A stretch of 28,008 bases of DNA from JBAOHV01 sp964450685 (GTDB lineage: Bacteria; Actinomycetota; Acidimicrobiia; Acidimicrobiales; Microtrichaceae). The notes under the pieces were generated by a model. It had not been told where the DNA came from and did no database searches. It saw only the letters and a program-made list of their open reading frames with translations. Position 1 is the stretch's first letter. Each line of letters starts with the position of its first letter. Position numbers and translations under genes: made by a program. Shown piece by piece: positions 22,550-28,008 of this stretch. The DNA is taken from the NCBI GenBank assembly GCA_964450685.1, contig CAYVDN010000040.1:1-28008 (forward strand), read 5' to 3'.

Positions 22550-23785
22550 TCAGAATTCGGGCAGCAGGCGGAGGGCCGAAGCGCTGATGTCCGCCGGTGG
22601 AGTTCGTGGCCTGGTGGCTCCGTGCCCCAGGACAGTGTCGACCAGCAGGTCCACCAGTGCGACGAGCGCCGTGTCGCTGAGGCCCTCTGCAAGGCAACGC
22701 ACCGGTTCGATGAACGACCGGGCCAGAGGAACCAGAAGGCGAACATCGCGTTCTGCCACAGGTGGGTCCAGCTCGGCGGTCTGGCGCTCGTGCAACAGTG
22801 CCAGCGCGCAGTACGGGTCCGAGACTGCGCATCGCGCCAGCTCGTAGACGCCGTCTGCGACGACCACTCGGGGCCCGGCCGCGGGGCGGCGGGAGAGGGC
22901 CTCGTCGATGACAGGAAGGTGGCGTGCGAACGACCGCGCAGCGACGTGGCGGGCGGTCCCCGCCCACAGGGTCAGCTCGTCGATCTCCACTTCCAGGTGG
23001 GCTGCAATCCGGGTGAGCGTTACGTCCGCGAGACCATCGCTGAACAGCGGTGCTGCCCGCTGGGCCAGCGCCGACTCGATTCCGACAGATTTCAAGCGGT
23101 CAGGATCGAGACCCGCGCTTATCTCGGCTAGCGCCGCTGGGCTCCGTTTGGGTGTGGTGACCACGGTCAGCAGCGCGACGATCACGTCCGCTGCCAGATC
23201 CGGGCGGATCCGATCCTCGTCGATCATCCAGCGGTGCAGGAGACCCGCGGCGATCGACTCGATCACCTCGGTCATCTCGGTGAGCTCGAAGGGCTCGACC
23301 ACCTGCCGGCCGGAGGCATCCAGGGTCCGTTGGTAGATGTCACACAGTGAGGCAGTCCAACGTCCGAGGACCTCGTTGACGATCGGGCGCACTGAATCGT
23401 CCAGGGGTGCGACGGCCACCGAGCGCAGGATCCGCTGTTCCAGGGTCACCTGCCCGGGGGTGGTGCGCCCTACCCAGTTCATCGATGCAGCTCCGTGCGT
23501 GGCAACTGCCAGCCCGTCCCGCTCAGCCGTGCTCAACAGCTCGTCGATGATCTCGATCGGTAGAGCGCTGTCGTCCTCGCCCAGGACCTCCACCATCGCG
23601 ACCCCGAGGTCGTGCATGGTCGGGAAGTGGTACGTGATCGCGGAAGGCGCCATGTCCACTGCGGCTGCCAGCTCACGCAGGGTGACGCCACCCAGCAGGG
23701 CCTCGGCGCCCTTCTTCTCGCTCAGAGTCCATGCTGCTCCGACGATCCGACGTCGGGTAGCTTCGCCCTTGGGTGTCCCGGCCAC
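22550..23785 (-). CDS. Double-length TetR regulator with second, degenerate TetR-like half
   Basis: A 411-residue protein, about twice the length of a usual TetR regulator (190-220). Residues 8-56 are a normal TetR DNA-binding domain: TRRRIVGAAWTLSEKKG, then VTLRELAAAVDMAPSAITYHFPTMHDL. A ligand-type helical domain follows to about 210. Residues about 236-290 resemble a second TetR N-terminus: IESALAQRAAPLFSDGLADVTLTRIAAHLEVEIDELTLWAGTARHVAARSF, followed by a second helical domain. The recognition part of the second half lacks the Y-x-Y/H-F hallmark, so it probably does not bind DNA. The GTG at 23785 follows GAGAGGAG. It is isolated: the alpha-galactosidase ends 148 bases away on the other strand. 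Targets are unknown. Confidence 0.88.
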   Translation of the reverse strand: MAGTPKGEATRRRIVGAAWTLSEKKGAEALLGGVTLRELAAAVDMAPSAITYHFPTMHDLGVAMVEVLGEDDSALPIEIIDELLSTAERDGLAVATHGAASMNWVGRTTPGQVTLEQRILRSVAVAPLDDSVRPIVNEVLGRWTASLCDIYQRTLDASGRQVVEPFELTEMTEVIESIAAGLLHRWMIDEDRIRPDLAADVIVALLTVVTTPKRSPAALAEISAGLDPDRLKSVGIESALAQRAAPLFSDGLADVTLTRIAAHLEVEIDELTLWAGTARHVAARSFARHLPVIDEALSRRPAAGPRVVVADGVYELARCAVSDPYCALALLHERQTAELDPPVAERDVRLLVPLARSFIEPVRCLAEGLSDTALVALVDLLVDTVLGHGATRPRTPPADISASALRLLPEF

Positions 23786-23834
23786 TCGCGCTCCTCTCCC
23801 GCGGAGCAGCTTACGAGTGACCGGGAACCCGGGA

Positions 23835-23857
23835 GTGGTGGATCACCACGGCTGGTG
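23835..23857. terminator. Overlapping short hairpins between convergent-side gene ends
   Basis: GTGGTG-GAT-CACCAC (23835-23849) and CACCA-CGGC-TGGTG (23844-23857) share an arm, inside a wider GTGAC/GTCAC pair (23817-23821 and 23865-23869). They lie just past the stop of the secreted protein gene on the minus strand and may end its transcript before the TetR gene. No U-tract is present. Confidence 0.35.
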
Positions 23858-23861
23858 GTTC

Positions 23862-24506
23862 TCAGTCACCCGCGGAGTTGTTGTCGGGTGTGGCACCGTT
23901 CCCGGACGCTCCCGTAGGACGCTCGGCCCGCTCGGGGAACCCGTTGTTGACCAACTCGGTGATCCGCTCGGTGGCCTTGGCCAGCTTCTCGTCCGCCTCT
24001 GCCTGGGTGATCTCGCCAGCGGCGACCTTCTCGTCCAGCTTCGCCTTCCGCGCGGCGACCAGGGCGTCGATCACCGTCTGGACGTCGACGCCCTTCGACT
24101 CGGCGACCTGGGCGATGGTCTGGCCCTCCTTAAGGGCGGTGCGCAGTTCCTCGGCGGTCATGCCGAGCGCCTCGGCGGCGGTGGAGAGTCCCTGGACACC
24201 CCGGCCTCCATGCCTGCCACCCCCGGTCGGGGCCGCTTCGACCAGCGCTGCGATCACTGCGTCCGCCTGCGCCTGGGTGATCGTGCCGTTCTCGACGAGC
24301 GGAGCGAGGGTCTCGGCCAGTCGCTCGGACCGGTTCTTGCGGCCCGATTCGGTCGTCGACTGCCCGCCTGAGTGTTGTTCGACAGTGGTCGTCGTCTCCT
24401 GTGCGCCGGAGACACCGGTTGTCCCGAGGATCATCCCAGCGGCCCCGCCGCCGATCAGGCCTGCAGTCAAGGCGGCGGCAGCAGCCCTCTTCTTCATCGT
24501 CTGCAT
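23862..24506 (-). CDS. Secreted helical protein downstream of a two-component system
   Basis: A 214-residue exported protein. The signal peptide is clear: KKR, then a hydrophobic core AAAAALTAGLIGGGAAGMILG, then a likely cut after VSGAQE. A Thr/Ser-rich linker (about 37-55) leads to helical units. NGTITQAQADAVIAALVEA and AAGEITQAEADEKLAK are two copies of the same helix-turn motif. Between them lies ALGMTAEELRTALKEGQTIAQVAESKGVDVQTVIDALVAARKAKLD, which recurs in many secreted actinobacterial proteins of unknown role. The Gly/Asn-rich C-terminus is disordered. The ATG at 24506 has AGGAG eight bases before it. It follows the histidine kinase gene by 90 bases on the same strand and is probably a target or accessory sensor of that system, much as CpxP or Spy serve CpxA, though the proteins are not alike. 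Confidence 0.85.
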   Translation of the reverse strand: MQTMKKRAAAAALTAGLIGGGAAGMILGTTGVSGAQETTTTVEQHSGGQSTTESGRKNRSERLAETLAPLVENGTITQAQADAVIAALVEAAPTGGGRHGGRGVQGLSTAAEALGMTAEELRTALKEGQTIAQVAESKGVDVQTVIDALVAARKAKLDEKVAAGEITQAEADEKLAKATERITELVNNGFPERAERPTGASGNGATPDNNSAGD

Positions 24507-24531
24507 CTGGTCAGCTCCTGTTCATGAGAGG

Positions 24532-24552
24532 TGTCCGACCCGTCGTCGGACA
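24532..24552. promoter_or_regulatory. 8-bp-arm inverted repeat upstream of the secreted protein gene
   Basis: TGTCCGAC and GTCGGACA flank a five-base spacer in the 90-base gap between the histidine kinase gene and the secreted protein gene. Nearby, GTTTCGG (24559-24565) and GTTTCGA (24573-24579) form a direct repeat with a 14-bp period. Either could be a response-regulator site giving the secreted protein its own promoter, or the inverted repeat could be an attenuating hairpin in a common transcript. Confidence 0.4.
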
Positions 24553-24596
24553 GCAAGAGTTTCGGATGTCCGGTTTCGAGTGTTCTTGGCAGATGG

Positions 24597-25949
24597 TTAG
24601 GACTCGGTTTGATTCGGCCTGATGGTCGGCAGGGTCATCGTCACCACCGCGCCACCGCCGTCGCGGTTGCGTGCCTCGGCGGTGCCTCCGTGCTGGGCGA
24701 CGATGTCCGCCACGATCGCGAGTCCGAGACCCGAACCCGGCAGGCTGCGCGCGGCGGTGGATCGGTAGAAGCGGTCGAACACGCGTGGCAGGTCGGCGTC
24801 GTCGAGGCCGGGCCCGCGGTCCGCGACCTCGACCCGGCCATGTCCACAGCTGACGACCACAGGACCGCTGTGGTCGAACTTGAGTGCATTCTCGATCAGG
24901 TTCCCCACAGCACGTTCGAGTGCCATCGGTCGCCCGGACACGATGCATCGATCAGTGTTGACCAGAACCGCCCGGCCCGAGCGCTGCGCGGCCCGTCCGG
25001 CTACGCGCTCAACGAGCTCGTCCAGTGCGATCTGCTCTTCCGCCTCCTCGCCGCGCCGGTCGGTTGCCAGTTCGATGACCTCGTTGATCAGCCGTGTCAG
25101 CTCAGCTGTCTCGCTCTCGAGGTCGTCGAGCGCCTGACCGCGCTGGCGGTCGTCCAAGCGGTCGGCGTGGCGCAGCGTGTAGATGTTCGTCCGCAGACTC
25201 GTCAGAGGTGTTCGCAGCTCGTGGCCGGCGTCCTGGACCAGCCGCTGCTGGTCGGACTTTGAACGCGCGAGCGCAGCGAGCATCTGGTTGAAGGCCGCTC
25301 CCAGGCGTCCTGTCTCGTCATCGCCAGACACCGGCACAGCCAGGTCCAGGCTCCCGGTCGCTGCCACCTTCTCGGCTGCGCCGGTCAGTGCGACAAGGCG
25401 CTGGGTCACCTGTCGGGCGATCAGCCAGGCGAGCAGTGCGGTCGCGATGACCACCGCGGCTGAGGCCAGGAGGATCCGTGTCCGGAGCTGCTCTAGCAGC
25501 AGGTGGGATTCGGTCAGCAGTCGCGCCACCTGCAGGGCACCTTGTCGTCCTGCGCCGCGGTCGCCGCCGACCGTGAGCATCCGCGCGGGTTGGTCATCGA
25601 CGACGACGTCCCTTGTCACCTGCCGTGGTTCGTCCGCCCCCGCCACTGCACGGTCGAGGGCGTCAACGGGCAGATCTGTGCCCGCGGTCCCTACCCGTTC
25701 GCCCTCCGCGTCGAGCACCTGGAACATCGTGTCGCTGTCGGAGATCAGCTCACGACGAGCCGCGGCCAGTCCACCTCTGGTCCTCCGGGTGCGGGGGTTG
25801 GCCAGGTTGGACGCTGTCACCTCTAGCGACCTGTCGATCTGGTCGCTGACCTGCTCCGCTGTCGTCCTGTAGCTGAACAGCCCGATCGTCAGCGTTGCCG
25901 CCGACGAGAGGGCGACCATGGCGACAACCACCTTGGCCCGCAGGCTCAC
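24597..25949 (-). CDS. Sensor histidine kinase, MprB-like
   Basis: A 450-residue membrane sensor kinase. TM1 spans about residues 6-26, followed by an extracytoplasmic sensor domain of about 130 residues. TM2 is about 158-178 and a HAMP domain about 180-230. The dimerisation/phosphoacceptor helix has H243 in DAGHELRTPL. The ATPase domain shows the N box NLIENALKF, the G1 box DRGPGL, the F box FDRFYR and the G2 box GSGLGLAI. The layout and residues resemble MprB/TcrY-type actinobacterial kinases, which respond to envelope stress, but the sensor domain gives no ligand. The GTG at 25949 lies six bases after the response regulator stop, so the two genes form one operon. Confidence 0.94.
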   Translation of the reverse strand: MSLRAKVVVAMVALSSAATLTIGLFSYRTTAEQVSDQIDRSLEVTASNLANPRTRRTRGGLAAARRELISDSDTMFQVLDAEGERVGTAGTDLPVDALDRAVAGADEPRQVTRDVVVDDQPARMLTVGGDRGAGRQGALQVARLLTESHLLLEQLRTRILLASAAVVIATALLAWLIARQVTQRLVALTGAAEKVAATGSLDLAVPVSGDDETGRLGAAFNQMLAALARSKSDQQRLVQDAGHELRTPLTSLRTNIYTLRHADRLDDRQRGQALDDLESETAELTRLINEVIELATDRRGEEAEEQIALDELVERVAGRAAQRSGRAVLVNTDRCIVSGRPMALERAVGNLIENALKFDHSGPVVVSCGHGRVEVADRGPGLDDADLPRVFDRFYRSTAARSLPGSGLGLAIVADIVAQHGGTAEARNRDGGGAVVTMTLPTIRPNQTES

Positions 25950-25955
25950 CGGAGC

Positions 25956-26642
25956 TCAGTCCGCCCGCAGGGTGTAGCCGACACCCCGGACCGTGTGAAT
26001 GAGGCGTGGTTCGTGGCCGTCGTCGACCTTGCGGCGGAGATAGCTGATGTACACCGCCAGGTTCTTGGAGTCCGGCCCGAAGTCGTAGTCCCAGATCTCC
26101 TCGTAGATGCGCGACCTGCCGAGCACGATCCCGTGGTTGATCATGAGCAGCTCGAGCAGGTCGAACTCCGTGCGGGACAGCTCGATCTCGTCCTCGCCGC
26201 GCCAGACCCGGCGCGCTCCGGGGTCCAGCCTGAGATCCGCGACCTGGAGAATCGACTCCGACTCCTCCGGGGTCGGGAGGCTCCGACGGAGGAGCGCGCG
26301 GATCCGGGCCATCAGCTCGGCGGGGTCGAAGGGCTTGGACAGGTAATCGTCGGCTCCTGCGTCGAGTCCAGCGACTCGCTCCGATGTCTCGGTCCGGGCG
26401 GTCAGCATGAGCACCGGTGTGCGGTCCGACTCCGACCGCAGGACACGACACACCGTCAGCCCGTCGACGACGGGCATCATCAGGTCGAGCACCAGCAGGT
26501 CCACGGAGCATTGCCGTGCGGCGTCGAGGGCCCCTGCACCGTCGCCGGCGGTGGTGACCAGGTACCCCTCGAGCGTGAGGAGACGTTCGAGGGACTCGCG
26601 GATCGCTCGGTCGTCGTCGGCTACGAGGATGGTGGCAGACAT
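25956..26642 (-). CDS. OmpR/PhoB-family response regulator, MprA-like
   Basis: A 228-residue DNA-binding response regulator. The receiver domain (1-118) has the acidic pair D10/D11, phosphoacceptor D53 in LDLMMP, T81 in LTARTE and the lysine in LSKPFDP. The C-terminal winged helix (about 130-228) carries the OmpR-type sequence LSRTEFDLLELLMINHGIVLGRSRIYEEIWDYDF, then VYISYLRRKVDDGHEPRLIHTVRGVGYTLR. The ATG at 26642 matches the family N-terminus; an earlier start at 26702 would add 20 unrelated residues. It heads the regulator, kinase and secreted protein set and is divergent from the P450 gene, so it could also control that gene. Confidence 0.96.
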   Translation of the reverse strand: MSATILVADDDRAIRESLERLLTLEGYLVTTAGDGAGALDAARQCSVDLLVLDLMMPVVDGLTVCRVLRSESDRTPVLMLTARTETSERVAGLDAGADDYLSKPFDPAELMARIRALLRRSLPTPEESESILQVADLRLDPGARRVWRGEDEIELSRTEFDLLELLMINHGIVLGRSRIYEEIWDYDFGPDSKNLAVYISYLRRKVDDGHEPRLIHTVRGVGYTLRAD

Positions 26643-26730
26643 CCGTTCAAGGTACGGCGACGCCGCCGAGAACCGCGCGCGGACTGCCCGGTTCCCACCC
26701 AACTCTCACCTCCATCGCCACGGCGGGCGA

Positions 26731-26757
26731 CCGTGTGCCATCCTGCTGCACACACGG
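26731..26757. promoter_or_regulatory. Inverted repeat in the regulator/P450 divergent region
   Basis: CCGTGTG (26731-26737) and CACACGG (26751-26757) are perfect 7-bp arms around a 13-base spacer, 23 bases before the P450 start and between it and the response regulator gene. Centre-to-centre spacing is about two helix turns, as for a dimeric regulator. It is a candidate operator only. Confidence 0.35.
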
Positions 26758-26780
26758 CGGTCCGCGACCCAGGGGGGAAC

Positions 26781-27977
26781 ATGGACGACACACGCGACAC
26801 GGCAGTTCGCGACATCGACCTGCTCGACGGCGACTTCTACGTGAACGACCCGTACCCGACCTACGCCTGGATGCGCGAGAACGCGCCCGCCTACTGGGAC
26901 GCCACGAACGAGCTGTGGGGGATATCCCGCTACGACGACATCGTGTCGATCGAGAAACGCAAGGACGTCTTCATCAACTCGGACAAGACCAAGGGCGGGT
27001 ACCGACCGAACATCCCTGCCGACCCGGCGATCATCGGGCTGGACGACCCTTTGCATCACCAGCGGCGCAACCTGGTGACCAGGCGCTTCACCCCGCGTGC
27101 GGTGTCGCGCTGGGAGGACCACGTGCGCGAAGTGGCGACCAGACTCGTCGACGACGCGCTCGCGCACGGCGGCCCTGTTGAGATCGTGAACGAGGTGGCG
27201 GCGCCACTGCCGGCCGAGATGATCGCCCTGCTGCTCGGCTTTCCGCTCGAGATGCGCCCGAAGCTCCAGGAGTGGTCCGAGCGCACGATCGCGCTGGGGG
27301 GAGGGCCGCGGTACCTCGACGAGGAGGGCATCACCGCCGCGATGGAGTTCGCGGCGGCGTCGGCCGACCTCTACGAGGAGAAGCTGCGCTGCCCGGCCGA
27401 CGACATGATGACTGTCTGGACGCAGGCCGAGATACCCGGGCACGACTTCGGTGTGGACGAGGCGATATCGGACTCCCTCCTGCTCCTCGACGGTGGGGCC
27501 GAGACGACCAGGACCGTCATAGCCCGCACGATCCTCGAGATGGCGCGCCAACCGGAACAGTGGGAGGCCTTGCGCGGCGGCGCCGACATGTCGGTTGCTG
27601 TCGAGGAGTTCGTCCGTTGGGTCACCCCGGTCCACAACATGTGCCGGGTCGCCAACCGCGACGTCGAGATCGGCGGCAGCAGGATCAGCGCCGGAGAGCA
27701 GCTGGTCCTCATGTTCTCGTCGGCCAACCGTGACCCGTCGCACTTCGAGAACCCCGACGTGTTCGACGTGACACGCACTCCCAACCACCACCTGTCATTC
27801 GGTTTCGGCACGCACTTCTGCTTGGGGGCCTCGCTCGCTCGCCTCGAGATACGCCTGATGTTCGAGACGCTCCTCGACCGCGTCCGGAGCTTCCGGGTGG
27901 TCCCCGGCTCTGTGGTGGAGATGCCCAATGCCTTCGTCTACGGGCTGAGGTCAGCTCGGGTCGAGTTCGTGCGCTGA
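26781..27977 (+). CDS. Cytochrome P450
   Basis: A 398-residue soluble bacterial class I P450, a heme monooxygenase that receives electrons from ferredoxin. The heme-binding loop is FGFGTHFCLGASLARLE with Cys347 as ligand. The ExxR of helix K is E276 to R279 in EEFVRW. Helix I carries LLLDGGAETTR (235-244), with a Gly-Gly-Ala-Glu-Thr-Thr oxygen-activation groove. The segment DDPLHHQRRNLVTRRFTPRAV (88-108) is the conserved helix C heme-propionate region. It looks closest to actinobacterial P450s of sterol or lipid side-chain oxidation (CYP125/CYP142 type), but that assignment is by impression. The ATG at 26781 follows AGGGGGG. No ferredoxin or reductase gene is in the window; 31 bases after the stop show nothing. 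Confidence 0.95.
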   Translation: MDDTRDTAVRDIDLLDGDFYVNDPYPTYAWMRENAPAYWDATNELWGISRYDDIVSIEKRKDVFINSDKTKGGYRPNIPADPAIIGLDDPLHHQRRNLVTRRFTPRAVSRWEDHVREVATRLVDDALAHGGPVEIVNEVAAPLPAEMIALLLGFPLEMRPKLQEWSERTIALGGGPRYLDEEGITAAMEFAAASADLYEEKLRCPADDMMTVWTQAEIPGHDFGVDEAISDSLLLLDGGAETTRTVIARTILEMARQPEQWEALRGGADMSVAVEEFVRWVTPVHNMCRVANRDVEIGGSRISAGEQLVLMFSSANRDPSHFENPDVFDVTRTPNHHLSFGFGTHFCLGASLARLEIRLMFETLLDRVRSFRVVPGSVVEMPNAFVYGLRSARVEFVR

Positions 27978-28008
27978 GCACCACTGACTCGGGTGGGACG
28001 CGACTAGT

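Noticed and set aside
1..28008. CRISPR array, transposase, integrase, tRNA or rRNA
   Set aside because: Read on both strands, I found no regularly spaced repeats, no recombinase motifs and no cloverleaf or rRNA-like stretches.

Overview
The window is high-GC DNA with dense genes, frequent GTG starts, GTGA/ATGA start-stop overlaps and an actinobacterial gene repertoire: WS/DGAT acyltransferase, FadD-type ligase, MprAB-like two-component pair, P450, TesB thioesterase, PLDc_N-like small membrane protein. It fits a chromosomal segment of an actinomycete. The mix would suit a lipid-storing lineage such as the Acidimicrobiia, but that placement is inference. There is no sign of phage, insertion sequence, CRISPR array, tRNA or rRNA. 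A 10-base N gap with corrupted G/C-homopolymer flanks (about 14016-14165) shows that this is a draft assembly.

Layout. 130-990 (+) encodes a helical protein of unknown function and converges on a TrpB2-type PLP enzyme (1033-2397, -), with an 18-bp tandem repeat between and inside their ends. Divergent from TrpB2 is a translationally coupled pair, a small phasin-like protein and an MGAT/DGAT-like acyltransferase (2577-3694, +). Converging on these is a four-gene minus-strand operon (9267 to 3754): beta-lactamase-fold esterase, acyl-CoA ligase, WS/DGAT acyltransferase and a large alpha/beta hydrolase. Together, 2577-9267 looks like a neutral-lipid synthesis, coating and turnover locus.

9438-10418 (+) is an unusual fusion of two ABM-like domains with a degenerate cyclic-nucleotide-binding-like domain. 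A GH1-like glycosidase (-) follows, then a PadR regulator with a Gly/Arg-rich N-terminal tail (+), tail-to-tail with a 14-TM DHA2-type drug exporter (-) whose promoter region falls in the assembly gap.

14245-19199 (+) is a tightly packed run: CREST/ceramidase-like membrane hydrolase, PlsC-type acyltransferase with a membrane tail, PLDc_N-like small membrane protein, HAD-IIA phosphatase, TesB-type thioesterase and LACTB2-type metallo-beta-lactamase. It probably forms one lipid-related operon.

19248-20210 (-) is an orphan CbiM-type cobalt transporter component, divergent from a GH36 alpha-galactosidase (20272-22401, +) that ends in a strong hairpin. Next are a double-length TetR regulator (-) and a response regulator, histidine kinase and secreted helical protein set (26642 to 23862, -). 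A cytochrome P450 (26781-27977, +), divergent from the response regulator, closes the window.

I found no obviously new defence or mobile system. The most novel-looking items are the lipid locus taken as a whole, the ABM-ABM-cNBD fusion, the tandem TetR and the TCS-linked secreted protein.
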